DNA from: Usnea hakonensis
Lineage: Eukaryota; Ascomycota; Lecanoromycetes; Lecanorales; Parmeliaceae
NCBI GenBank assembly: GCA_013423325.1
Contig: BLJB01000460.1
Coordinates: forward strand, 1-55,519
Reading direction: 5' to 3'
Length of the DNA: 55,519 bases
In this document: positions 11,770 through 23,631 of the stretch, piece after piece
Layout: the number at the start of each line of letters is the position of its first letter
How positions within the stretch are numbered: position 1 is the stretch's first letter
Translations under genes and position numbers: made by a program
Notes under the pieces: model-generated
Databases searched by the model: none
Seen by the model: only the letters and a program-made list of their open reading frames with translations
Told to the model about the DNA's origin: nothing

Positions 11770-11977
11770 GGCCAGCGAAGGACTACTGTAGTACCAGCGC
11801 AAACCCAAAAGGCGGAAGTGAAATAGCCGGACGCCATCCTTGATCAGTGGGATGCTTATGGAAAGAGCTCAAGCTTTACGATCATTCGAACCAATTCGCC
11901 GTCGATCTGTTCTTATGCGGTGGTCCCCATCTTCTTCCTTAAGGTATCGGATGGCTTTTTCGGTTTTTGGATCCGAT

Positions 11978-12232
11978 TTACCCGCCGTTGAACGCGAACA
12001 GGCGACAGTGCGAACACTCTGGGAGTGAGGACTCCTCCTCTGATGTAATGGGGTGATATTCGTCCCGTGTTAGTGTCCTGTCATGGTGGTAGCGATGGGA
12101 AGTTGACGAGTGAAAAGCAGCACGGCGCAAATTTCGATAAAGCTGCCCAAGAATCACTCCGCGATCGACGAAATCGGGGTCTTGCCCAAACAGGACGGTC
12201 AACGGAGGGCATAGTCGTGTCGTTGATATCAT
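11978..12232 (-). pseudogene. Possible NLR-type linker fragment
   Basis: The minus frame contains VLFGQDPDFVDRGVILGQL. It resembles the linker just before the NB-ARC/P-loop in fungal NLR-like proteins (typically xFxRNxxFVGRExILxxL). No P-loop follows: the frame runs on as RRAAFHSSTSHRYHHD and stops. If the reading is right, this is a truncated relic. Chance similarity cannot be excluded. Confidence 0.25.
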
Positions 12233-12489
12233 ACTCAGCTCCGATAGTACTTCTAGATTGCGATTGCCCGTATCATTTTGTACAATACTATGCCTCTATA
12301 GCTCCATTAATTGATCTTGCCCTTTCACCGTTGCCAAGATGATTGTATATCATTAGGCTCTTTTCGGTATACGTCTATATAAGATTGACTAACGCTTAAA
12401 CCCACTCTCTTTATACTATATCGTCTTATATGATATTAAGATCTAATTGTTCTTAGATATCTTCTCTGATACTCGCCATATCTCATCGT

Positions 12490-13860
12490 CCCTAATTAAA
12501 CTCTTTGACGCTTTCAAGGCGCGCTTAAGCTCTCGAGTACCATCCAATAAGAGGACTTTCGATGGAAATATCTATATCTTAAACAGTTATTTGAAAGTGT
12601 CGTTGACATAAGACTGGTTTCAACGTCATGGTTACTTCAGGCGCACGGTTGAGCCGCATCGGCGCGTTGGCGACCGTTATCTTGAAGTCGCTGTTGTCTA
12701 GCACAATGCTCTGACGAACGGCTTTTTGAAGCTACAGCGCATACGACTTGGAACTGGGATAAATAACAGCAGTTGGAGAGTTCTTCATCGTGGATGCACG
12801 CAAAATTACAGTCGGAGTCGACTCGTAAATAAGTTATATAGGCGTTTACTAAATAATCTTTTAGACATCCACCTCGACTTTACGCCACTTTTGCTGATTT
12901 GTTCTCGAAAGCTCGTATATCTTTTATCTAGTCATCTACCCGACAAATTTTCCAGAAAAATCATCGTCGGACTCCCATACCTTTGTAGAGATCTCACGAG
13001 CGAGAGAGTAGCAGGATATCGTTCTCTATAATGATTTATCTCTCCCGCGCGGCAGATATAATGCCATTAGGGCTATTTCAGATTCATGGCGAGGAGTAGA
13101 ATCCTCTGTTAGAAGATTCACTCTAAACGGCGGGTTATCTTCTCTTTCACTAAATATGCTTTCCATTTCTTTGAATATTTTTTTTTACTAGAAGCAAGAA
13201 CACTCGACCATCTGCAACGTGTTTGACGATACCTAAGAACTTCCGCGAGGCAGCGTATACTACCTAAGAACCGCAATCGTTCAAGGCTGTTTAAACGAAT
13301 AAGTTTCTAAACTAATGGCCACGATTACTATACTTACTAAGACTATTATCTACCAGCTATACTTCCCAATCTTCCTCCCTAATCACACGGTTAACGACTA
13401 CTCCAAGTCTTCCGGTGAGAATCCAGACTTCGTTATTTAGAATGGAGTCTGGCTTTATTAGTTTAATTAGGGCGAACGACTCGCCGAACCTATTCGGGAC
13501 TTGTTTGATATTCGGCCGGCAATAGCAAGACTCGAGATAGACCAAGGCCTATTTCAGTAGATCTTCAACATAATTTCTCCTTTTCAAGACGTTACCGGGA
13601 GTGAACATAGGTGAGGGAGCGGGATCAAGTTCATTACGAGACCCTTCGTCGAAAAGACTTGCTATAGTCAGGCCAATTGTTTCTCCTTTTGTATTCGTAA
13701 TCATGCCGCTAATAGTCCTTATTTTCCGTTTCCGACTTGAGCTGGAACGTACAACTACTCGCCGTGCTAGGCTCCCTGGTTATATTTCGCTCGGCTGCTC
13801 CTTGACTCTAAAGACGAGACGCTGGAAATCCATCGTAAAATCCTTTCCTTGATCATAGTA
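12490..13860 (-). pseudogene. Decayed serine-protease-like fungal gene
   Basis: Minus-strand sequence stays protein-like over about 1.3 kb with only TAA/TAG interruptions. Between 13860 and about 13250 one frame holds RTISGMITNTKGETIGLT and SLFDEG, then VWILTGRLGVVVNRVI, then NDCGS-x-VVYAAS-KFLGIVKH. The order resembles a trypsin-like GG(I/V)...GLT.H...GDSGSWVVDA...GH fold seen in uncharacterised fungal proteins, with the Ser motif changed to Cys. A second frame (12490-13030) continues with TNQQKWRKVEV and EVTMTLKPVLCQRHFQ, and stops at 12936 and elsewhere fit CAG/CAA to TAG/TAA. Family assignment is inference from motif order. Confidence 0.42.
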
Positions 13861-14254
13861 GTACGGCCAGATCTTCTGACTTTACTAACTTGACTCGGGT
13901 CGAAGGAGTATATAATAGGTTAACTATCAACACGAGACTGGAGAAGGCGTCGAAGATGACCCAATAGAAGTAACTGCGGTCGTTTCAACGCGGAAATTTG
14001 ATAAATAATCCGGTTAGGAGGCTTACAGCAGCAGTGAAAGGCGACAACAACTGCAACAGCGAGCTTCTCGAACTAATGCGCGATGTCGTCCGAGCTTGCG
14101 AGTCACATACTTGTGGTAGTGTGGCGAGCAGGAAGCTCGCCGTGGTTGAATTCACTCATCACCAATCACTCATACATGGATATGCCTTACGGAGAACATG
14201 TATATGTACAAGCTATAGCTAGGTAGTAGTTGCTAAACCTCCGTCTCCATAAAT
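13861..14254. other. Intergenic, no gene seen
   Basis: A short coding-like stretch (FYWVIFDAFSS, minus, near 13940-13970) may be an upstream exon of the decayed gene to the left. The rest is the 3' flank of the membrane-protein gene. Nothing else stands out. Confidence 0.35.
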
Positions 14255-16274
14255 CTAACGTATCAATCTCCACCCACCCGCATCAAGTTCCTTCCTACTC
14301 AGGCATTTTGGCCTCCAAAATTCCTCCCGCTCTTGAAAAGAAAGATGGGTATCATTATCCCCATACGGACCACCGATTTGCGTGGCGCCAGGGGCGTAGA
14401 TGATCGGCCACATGGGGATATAGCACAATTCCTGCATGGGACAACGATGAGCTCAACGGAAACGATGCGAGATATGAGGGTTGAACATACATTCCATGCG
14501 CAGGGTTCCGGACAGCGTGTCCAGAGATCCCAGCCGATCCATTCTATGAACGCTTTCGTGGTCTCCATAAACGTCTTGATTGTCTCGTCTGGAGGTCTGA
14601 TGGTATTCTCGCTTTGTCTTGTGGTTTCGTTCTCTTCAAATGCGGGCTGATGATATGGGTGCCGCAACAAATCCGTACTATGTCGCTCGCTCCATTCGAA
14701 CGCTTCCCACTCATACCTGCAGATTCTGCCCACGATAAGCTGAATACTGTCCTTCAGCAGTCCCTCGAAGCGATTATACGTGCCAGCCGGCACGTGCTTC
14801 GTGTACAAATTCGAGCACCGGTCGAGTGTCAGGCGCTTGATATCTTCTACCATCCGTGCTTCGTTGGTGGGATATTGCACGAAGGGCTGCAGTGCTGCGT
14901 GGCTCAGATCACGGACGTGCTCAAACAGGTCTGAGGTGGAGAGCAAGCCGTCCCGTTGGCGAGACAGGGCTGCCGAAATTTCGAGGATGCGACCCTTGTG
15001 CTGGCCAACGATAGTCTCGGTGATGGCTTGCCAATTAATGCCCGAGCATGTCACGTCCTTCCCTTGGAACCATGTGCTTGGCGATAAGAAGCTCACGCCA
15101 TCCGAGCGCGATCGCAGAACTGAGGAGACTTCGCCAACCCACCGCCTAGCCATTTGCGTGTCCTCCCGCGAGATCCCTAACAGGCGATGCCCCCTACCTA
15201 AACCCCACCCAGACTCAAAAGTCGGATAAGATGGCCCATCGAGATTAAAGCCACGATGCTTTCCACTCAAGCTCCGTAGCAGTGGACTATAAAAGCTCAC
15301 CATCCCGCAAGTCTCAACCTGCACCCTCGACTCGCGATCATTCCCGTCCCCAGCAGCGCCATACCCCCCATAATGCCACGTCCCACTCCTCACCCACTCC
15401 CATCCATATCTCTCAGCATACATATCCCCATTCCCCTCCGGTGGCGCCCGCGTCGGATCATCCGGTAAATCTCTCGACCCACCCTTCCCAGGCACTGTGA
15501 CATTGGCGACCACGGCCTCCACTACGCCCGCAGCGTCGAAGTCGCACACCAGAGCCTCGAAACCGGCATCCATCCGTACGATGCCGTCCAGCTGTAGGTT
15601 CGTGGCGAGTGCGCACAATTCGTTCCCACGCGTGGTGTCGTCGTAGATGAAGTCCATGTCGGGATGGGGATCGATATGGGAGCGAAGGAGCGCGGTTTGA
15701 GCGTCAAGCGTGCCGAGAGTGGTGAGGACGGCGGATTGCCCATCGAGGTAAAGCATACGGAGAGGGCGTGTGGTGAGGAAGGTATGTAGGTGGGTAGGCG
15801 CGGTGGTGGCGCGGAGGCCGATGCCCATCTCTCTGCTGCGTGTTGGCGGGTTTTGTACTTTCTCACGATGCTGATGTGCTGTATGGAGGAGACTTACGGG
15901 TCGAAGCTGAAGAAGGTGGGCTTACTCGTCCGACCGGGGATGCCCTGGGGCCATTGCTTGACATGGTAGAGAGGAGTGTTGGGAGAGATGCGGGCTGGGA
16001 CTATGGAGTGCCCGTTGCCGGCATAAGTGTTTGGCCATTGCTTGAGCAGTGAGTGCAATGTGTTGAAGATGAAGGGGGCGGTGGTAATGCAGTCTGTGGG
16101 ATAGAGCTCGCATCCTGACGGATGGGCACAAGTGGAGTCATTGAGCGCAATGACTGCAGAGGTGTTTCTGTAGATGAAATAGAATACCAGAATTAAGATA
16201 ATGACAATAGGTAGGGTGATGATAGCATTATCGAGGTGTCTCCGCATATTCTTGTAATGTCCTGCCTGTTGCAA
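14255..16274 (-). CDS. Conserved fungal single-pass membrane protein
   Basis: Model: exons 16274-15898, 15832-14491 and 14431-14255, with introns GTAAGT...GCAG (65 nt) and GTATGT...GCAG (59 nt); about 631 aa. Residues 17-35 form one hydrophobic segment after a basic N-terminus, predicting a type II membrane protein with a large lumenal or external domain. Motifs shared with an uncharacterised Pezizomycotina family (from memory) are PLYHVKQWPQGIPGR, GIGLR...RPLRMLYLDGQSA, GIVRMDAGFE, SRVQVETCGMVSFYSPLLRSL, and a Cys-rich end RCPEPC...LCYIPMWP...RPKC. The end motif appears only after splicing the second intron, which supports the model. Function unknown. There is no decay, in contrast to the genes on both sides. 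Confidence 0.85.
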
Positions 16275-16640
16275 ATCAAGCGGATTTTTTAAAGAAGTGC
16301 AAAAGGAAAAGCGGAGGAAAAATGCGGAGGAAAAGTATAAGGAAAAGCGGAGATGCGGAGTTTTTATTTATCCTTTTTCCTCCGTATTTTTTTTTTCCTC
16401 CGCAATTTTCCTTTCCTCCGCAAAATCATCATCATTATTAAGTATTATCTTCTTCTTCTTTTTCTTCTTCCTCTTCCTCCTCTTCCTCTTTTCTTCAACC
16501 ATTTCTCCTCTACACCAAAACACTACAACACCCCAACTTTCACAATCATATCCTGCTGCTACCATCCTATCTGCGGAATAAAACAATCTTCCTCAGCAGA
16601 GCTCTATCAACTCAACCTCTTCCTTGTACCCTAGCATGGT
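16275..16640. repeat. Inverted GCGGAGGAAAA repeats in the 5' flank
   Basis: Copies of GCGGAGGAAAA at 16311-16321 and 16324-16334 face reverse complements TTTTCCTCCGC at 16393-16403 and 16411-16421. A transcript or single strand could fold into a stem with a loop of about 60 nt. Pyrimidine-rich DNA follows (16440-16500). It lies just upstream of the membrane-protein gene start. Confidence 0.6.
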
Positions 16641-16989
16641 GAGTCTTCGTACTGATTCTTGAAATGCTCCTTTGTACTGACCATTGCTAACCTCTTTTTC
16701 TCAAGATCAACCACCTCCCTTCTCCTCTAAACATACTCTGCACACATAATCTCCACGATTATGAAGACCTCCACTGCCTCAAACATCTCTACGGCCTCAA
16801 AGAACCCCATACCTCAAACGAGACCAAACGATCAAACACATACAGCTTACAATACTTCTCTACACCCACTGCAAACCATTCATCCACGCACGCATACATT
16901 TGTCAGGGTAGACACGGGGTCGCTCCCCCTCGATTGGCTTGCGGCCCACAAGTCAATGTGTCTTTCCAACAAATGTGTGCATGCATCTA

Positions 16990-17738
16990 CTGGTGCCAGT
17001 GAGCGCAATGCCCCTCATATTCGGCCGAGGTATCTTGTGAGAAGAAGGTGGCCATGTCTACGTTTTGAGGGATCGAGCCATCAAGTGCGAGGGCGGACCC
17101 ATCTACAGCTTGTGCACAGTGTGTGTACGCCCCTCTCATTCGGCCGAGGCATCTTGTGAGAAGAAGTTGGCCATGTGTACATCTTGAGGGAACGAGCCAT
17201 CAAGTGCGAGGGCGGACCTAACAACGCCATCATGTCCGCAAACAGAAACATCTACAGCTTGTGCACAGTGTGTGTAAGCCCCTCTCATTCGGCCAAGGCA
17301 TCCTGTGAGAAGAAGGTGGCCATGTGTACATCTTGAGGGAACGAGCCATCAAGTACGAGAGCGGACCTGGCAACGCGATGATGTCCGCAAACAGAAACAT
17401 CTACAAGTCACAGTGTGCTTAAGCCCCTTTCATTCGGCCAAGGCATCCTGTGAGAAGAAAAGGGTCATGTGTACATCTTGAGGCAATGCACCCCCAAGTA
17501 CGGGAGCGGAGCGAACAACGCAATCATGCCTACACACCAAAAATCTCAGAGACCTGTCACATACGCTCCAGCTAGCAGAAGCAAGCAACAGTGTGCATTC
17601 AAATCGAAGCCCGAGATGCGCGCCACCCTGCCGCGTCACAATCCTAGACGAAGCTGCGAGCAAGCAACAGTGTGCATTCAAATCGAAGCCCGAAATACGC
17701 GCCACCCTGCAGCGTCACAATCCTAAATGAAGAAATGC
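16990..17738. repeat. Minisatellite array, ~119-149 bp units, then a 79-bp duplication
   Basis: The core CATTCGGCC(G/A)AGGC recurs with its CGGCC at about 17022, 17141, 17290 and 17435. Units share the downstream motifs TGTGAGAAGAAG, CTTGAGG and AGCGAG/GGGCGGA. A separate direct duplication with a 79-bp period starts GCAAGCAACAGTG at 17581 and 17660. Short open frames across it are by-products of the repeat. I see no gene. Confidence 0.8.
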
Positions 17739-19457
17739 CTCCAAGTCTTCTTACTCTAGAATCATCCAAACGCAAGAAAGCCACCGTTCAGCAGACCAGC
17801 TCCAACATCCTTCATTTACCAGCACGTGGAAACAGTTGACCGCGATGAGGATGTTGACTTGGACTTGCAACATTGGAGATTTCTCGGTGCAAGTCAGTGC
17901 AAGGGTACTTCTACCAAGGGCGCAAGAATTCAACGACGTTTACTATTTGCCCCACTCTCCCAGCTCTATCCCGGCTCCCCTCCCCGCCTTGCAAGGAGCG
18001 CAGAGACGGGCCCATACCATGCTGGTCACACACGGGAGGAAGCAAAGCTAGAGAAGAATCATGTTGGAGGGATAGAATCAAGTGCGGATGACGGAATGCT
18101 TTGAGCCGGCCAAATGCTCCCTACCTACCCTTGGCTACCGAGAGTAATGGCGGACAGCCCTCTTACACGGTCGACCAAAATGGGGTAGATAGATAGATAG
18201 ATGAGTAGAGACAGGGCCAGCCACGTTTTGGGGCTCGAGAAGAAGACGAAGGGAGACTGCAGCTCCTGGAAATCTCATTCTCGAGCTCCGGGACTGGAGG
18301 CGGGCCGAAGGAAAAAGAAAGTAGCTAGCTAGTATAAATAGAAAGCGTCTTAAATATATGTCCGCATACCTATATATATCCTATATAGCGATTAACTGCC
18401 GATATTCTCCCTATTACCTAATACCCAGGTACGGTAAGTCTAAAGCCAACCAATCTTTCCTCGTCATCTTTGAGGACAACGGATTTAAAGGTACTATTTA
18501 CTTTATGCGGTTTCTGGTATTAAAGTAATTGGGGGGACTAGGAGTGTTGTTGCTGGTAGTACTAGTAAACCTTTCTTTAAACTAGATATTGAAATTCGAA
18601 AGTATACAGCTTTTACCGCTATAATATGTTAATGATGTGATTCCGCAGTACATTGCTAGACTATATACACATCCTAACTCTGTTCTGGCCACGAGTCTCC
18701 GAGTGCTTCTCTAATTAGCACTGCAAACCGTATACCGGTGTCATAGACTATTGTTATAGAAATTGCACAGAATCGTGGTTACTATGGGCCTGGTCTAGCT
18801 ATGATTCTCTAACATCTTCTCTGGCGGAGTCGCAGGTTGTATCTCTGTCGAGATTCTGGGGATAGTTCTGATGCCTCGCTCTAATTCGGCCCCGATCTAG
18901 CTATGAATCTCTATCCTTGGTATTCTTCTTCTGGAATATCTTCTCGTTGATGACCTGGTGATTAACCTTGTAGTCTATCCTCAACACTCTATTCTAAGCT
19001 ATCTAAGCTATACTTGTTTTGCCTCGCTCAAAGACTCTGGTCGCGGACGATTGCTGAATCGATGATCTAGTGAGCGGTGTCTCGCTCTGGAGATCTCGGG
19101 GATTCGTAGTAGTTCATGGCCACGCTTTGGCCCTGTGCCTCCAACTCTATCACTTTTTGCCTTTCTTCCCCTCTTTCTTACCGGTGTCCTTGCTCGCCTC
19201 CTTTACTATAGTCTTGATTCCAGTCCTTACACTCGAATCTTCAAGCCCGAGCCCGAGCCCGCTTCTCCGCAACCGGCTTACGAACCGCTCGTCTCCCAAG
19301 TCCTCCTTTGTGATTCCGAAAACACGGCTGTAGATCGGGACCATATCGTACGGTCTGGAATCCCTGTTTGCTCGGCGCTTGTCTAGAAAGTTGGCTGGCT
19401 AATTATGAAGAGCTTGTTTATTAGTCGGGGTCCTAGTACTAACTGATGCGAATATCG
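17739..19457. other. Intergenic, partly AT-rich, no intact gene
   Basis: 17739-18180 has ordinary composition with a weak 92-aa open frame. GATA repeats lie at 18188-18201. From about 18300 the DNA turns AT-rich with decayed sequence. A minus frame near 19150-19344 reads VPIYSRVFGITKEDLGDERF, followed by a Lys-rich tail, and may be a remnant of an unknown gene. Confidence 0.35.
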
Positions 19458-21914
19458 TTAAACCAATTCGATCTCTTCTAATATCCACTTCCTAGGCCTA
19501 TTTAACCACTTTACCCTCTCCTCCTCCTGCCGCGAGTCTTCCTGCGAGGTATACCTCCTCGATTTCTGATATCCTCTATCAGGTCCGAAATATTCGTCTC
19601 GATCCTCCGGTGTGAGATGGATATAGTAACTCCTAATAATTATATATCTGTTCCTGCCTCTCTCAACCTTCCTTAGGACTACCGACTCCGGATATCCTAC
19701 CAGATTGAATAGTATGTCTCCCACTATCGCGCGGTTATCTACTAGAGCGAGGAAACCTTTATCGGCCATAATCAATTTCTTACCTGGGCTTACTAGATGA
19801 GTCTAATCGTCCTATTCTTGTTTGGAGGGTTTTCTTATCTCGCAGTAATCCTAGAATGAATAAAGTCTAAACCTAGATATATAAGTACTGAACATACTGG
19901 CAAATATAATAAAAATAATCGGGAGACTGATTTGTAGACCGTTAGTTATGACGATGATTAGAATAGGGGCTAGACAGAAAAGGGCTATGAGAATACTGAG
20001 TAGTACGGGGATAGAATCGAATATACGTAGTATAGGCGCTAGATTAGAATTCTCTTCTTTGATCCATCCTTTTAAAGTCTTTCTATAAATCTTAAATATC
20101 GCGTTGGTCTCTAGCCACTGTGAGATCATCCTTCTGGAGTATACCTTGGTAAGTCCAACGTCACCGGACTCTGTATTGAGGTTAGAGGGCTAAGACTTAG
20201 CCGGCATGAATCGAAGATAGAAAATGTGCTAGAGGATGCGAGTATTAGAGCCTAAGTAGAGGAAGCTCTAGCGGTGTTCTGGGAAATGAACGCGCCGACC
20301 TTGTGGGTCGAAGCAAAGATAGGTCATGAGTGCTGTGAGGACCTGAGTTTCAGTATAATAGGATCGATTATGTGAGTGCGTCAATGGGATAGAGCTAATT
20401 GGCTGGTCCGGATCAAGCAAAGATATATTATCCGATGGATTTGTTGTTGATATAATGGTCGCGACCCTACCTATAAGGGCTCCCTGAACTCGAAGGATCT
20501 TGTCTTCTCCTAAGGAGAAATTCCGGTCTATTGAATCACCTAAGCAAATCCTCGGTTTGTCTCTTTTCCTATTCTTATCGGCGAGTGCGTAAGCCTGTCG
20601 TGGTAAGTTCCCACTCAGCTAGTCAGGAGCCCAAGATGGAAGACTTTCTAAGCCCGTTCTGTTCGTCCTATCCATTCTATTAATCAATATAAAATCGAGC
20701 TATTTATGCTTCCAAACCAGAGCTCTGGTCAGGTCTCTTATAGCACGCATCACAGGCTGGGAGTAACTCGGCGTCGGAACCAACTCTGATCCATCGTGAC
20801 AAATTCCCAGCAATGAGAAAATTGTATCTCTTGGATCTGTGGACTCAAAAAATCTGCTTAGTCTAATAGCTTGGTAGAGTGAGGGTCTGGTATTTTCCTG
20901 GTAAAGTCCGCGGAATGTTGTGATGATTTTGAACCATAAAAATACCTTTGCTAGATCTGAGCTCTAGTAGCAAGATTGCCGACACAGAGAAATTGCTCTA
21001 TCCATCTTATCAAGAGTAATTGTTACATCGCCACATAATAAGATTTGTCGATGGGATGCAGACGTTTCTTGTATGATCCAGCGTCGTTTCCAGTATTGAT
21101 ACTCGAATATACGCCGGAGCCCTTGAATAGAAGAGTCGAGTATGCAACGCTGATAGTCTTTGCTTTGAGGAGGATCCTGATGATTGGGACGTTTCAACGG
21201 CTTAAATGGGCGCCGCTGCCGTCTTGAGGGCGCTGGATTTCTCAAACTACAGGTATGGGAAGTTGGTGCCAAGTTCAAGTTGCTGCTCGGATCCAGAAGT
21301 GATATGAGAAAGGCAAAGACAGTCTTTATACCGTCACCTTCTCTCCCAAGCCATGCGTAAGTCATCTCAGCTTTCGAGTAGATATGCTTCATATTCCGAA
21401 TCTGAAGGCCTTTTTCTTGCTTATCTGACTGATTGATGCACAGCGCATCGACCCACAATCGACGAATGCCAAGCTTGCGCAAATGTTGCAGTGCATCTGC
21501 AAGGTTGACTGTAACTTGAATCTCGATCTCATTCACAAGTATGCCCGTTGTAATGGTCTCATCGCCCCAGCAGTAAGATAGGGCAGCGTACTTGATGGGA
21601 CTTATCAGGTTCGTTATCTGCATTGTACATCTCATAGTGGATGTAGGGGGACCGGGGAGGATGGTAAGTATGCGGATTTCGTAGTCGTCGACATCGAGGG
21701 ATTCGTAGTAAAGTGCCATTTCTAATGTTGTGGCAGTGGCTCTCAATGGTTTTGGAAGAAATCGAACAATCTTGAAAGTTGGTTCAGTTACACAAGGTCG
21801 GAGCAGATAAGGCTGGTGGTAGCCTTGTATATGGCGGGTGGGATCGGGCGCGTAGCCTTGTCTAAAATTAGATGGTAAACAATTTCGTAGACCCTGTTCC
21901 ATTATAGGACTCAA
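19458..21914 (-). pseudogene. HET-domain gene killed by nine in-frame TAG codons
   Basis: One minus frame runs from ATG 21914 to TAA 19458 (about 818 codons) without any frameshift. The HET domain is clear: AALSYCWGD, LRKLGIRRLWVDALCINQSD, then EKGLQIRNMKHIYSKAEMTY and YWKRRWIIQE. Downstream in the same frame are STDPRDTIFSLLG, two hydrophobic segments (about 19880-20000, LLSILIALFCLAPILIIVI), and the HET C-terminal signature MADKGFLALVDN...VVLRKVERGRNRYIIIRSYYIH. Internal stops lie at 20964, 20700, 20619, 20268, 20229, 20190, 19851, 19812 and 19803. All are TAG, several sitting where a Trp is expected. HET proteins trigger heterokaryon incompatibility; the two predicted membrane segments are unusual. 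Confidence 0.9.
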
Positions 21915-23385
21915 ACGATAGTATAAAGTTATAGATATAAGAGAAGATACTTTATAGGCCAGATAACGTAAATATTTAAAAATATTACGTTCATTTAATT
22001 CTAGGTTGTAATTACTAAGCTAATAAGATCGTATCACGAAGATGCTTGGGAAAGTAATATAAAGGAAAGTAAAGTAAATAATGGTATAATACCGCATCAT
22101 TCGTTACAAAACCACTGGCGCGAGCGGTAAACTAGAAGCCCGCCCCGCGTTTTTTTGCCGGGATCACCGCCAAGTGCAAGCAGGAGGCCAATAACCTCGC
22201 TGTTACTACAGAGAAGTCAGCTTTATTCAATGCTCTATACAGTACTCTGTTCAATGCTTCAAGTAGTGCTCTATATAGTACTGCAAGTAGTGCTAACTCC
22301 TTCGAATACTAAGTAATACGAGGAATAAAAAAACTCATCCTATCGATACTCTACCTCTTCCGCACCGCTGGATCCCCCTTTCTTTCTACTAAAAGTATTC
22401 TTGAAGAATTTACTACCCTTCTTTTTTATCTTCTTCAAATTCCCCTCAGCCGTAATCTCTACCCCGCTCAACGTATACTATTTTTTTAGCGCCTTTTCTA
22501 TTTTCTCTTATCCCAAGACAGTGTAATTAAAGCTATCGACTCCCACCAAAAAGCGAAAGCGCTCCGACTCTTACTTCACCACCCCAACGCCAACATCGCT
22601 CCTCAGTGAGACCTTAGTAAAGCTCGACGAAATTCCCTTCGACCAATTCGACTCTGCAGGCTCAACTCTTCCTAACAATTAACAGCTTCTACTCTCTATA
22701 GATAATGATTACCAGATCGTCGCCACGTAATAAGGAACGATCCTCTGCTTTCACGACTATCTTTTAGGAGACTATAAGAACTAGCGTTCTTGCTATGGCC
22801 GTAATATCAAGCTGCTATCTAAGTAACTTTAGTATATTCTATAAACCGCCCCTTGCTACGTCCCCTAAATTTCGTGTCAGGCTACGTGGACATCCCATTT
22901 TTAATCTAGGAGCTAAGGGAGAGGGTAGCTCGTTCGCGAAGTACAGGCTGGAAGATGTAAATACTAATCATTCTCTTCTCAAGGCGCTATAGTATTAGTA
23001 GTCTTGATAGACTCCTAGTAGTCGGGATAAGATCCGCTTATCTCCTAGCCAAGAATCCCGCTAATTGACCACACATCTTTTCCAGTATTGCTTCGCTCCT
23101 CTCGAGAGGAGTACTGTCCTTTATTATCACAGATTCTCTCGTTCCCAATTCTCTGAGTAAGGTTGCACGTACATTCCGCAGAGCTACTCGCCTTCATCTT
23201 GCTTCTTCCTGCTAGCCGGGTGAGTAGAATACCTAGACGGGAAGTTGGCGAGCGAGTCAGCGTATGGATCCGCAGCCAAGGCTTTCTGAAACCTGCGGAG
23301 TATCATTTCGTTAAATTTTGCTGTATTAGAAGTCGAAGTTAAAATATCATTATCCAGTCGTACCTTCTTCGCTGCGGCAGGAGGA
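21915..23385. other. Intergenic, AT-rich, with a degenerate AGTGCT array
   Basis: 22210-22296 holds repeats of (T/A)AGTGCTNNN-type units also seen near 25.8 kb. 22310-23030 is C/T-rich and partly decayed, with no recognisable product; the 65-aa open frame at 22795 has no family signal. Confidence 0.4.
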
Positions 23386-23631
23386 TCGCCATAGTAGGAC
23401 TGGGGGTTAGTGATTTCGGATATCGTATATCGTATGATTCGTTTCGGTGTTGTTTCGGTGCATGGATTCGGTGGAATGGTCGTGGCCTTATGGCTATAGC
23501 AAAGAGATTTAGGAGACTGTGTCCTTCTAGGAGCGTATAAATAGGGTGATTTATACTGGTAATTGCTCTTTAGTCGATTCGTCTTTTTTAGAGTCTCCTT
23601 TATTATATTGTATTCTTTTTTCGCCTACCCT
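23386..23631 (+). mobile_element. LTR-like dispersed repeat, copy 1
   Basis: This stretch begins TCGCCATAGTAGGACTGGGG and ends AGAGTCTCCTTTATTATATT plus a T run. It is repeated in the same orientation at 37041-37275. It carries CGTATAAATAGGG (TATA-like) near 23533. The size, the promoter-like box and the lack of coding sequence suggest a solo LTR. This copy is less mutated than the other. Confidence 0.6.

Noticed and set aside
16990..17520. CRISPR-like array
   Set aside because: The units are ~119-149 bp tandem copies with diverged repeats and no regular spacer structure, and the organism is a fungus.
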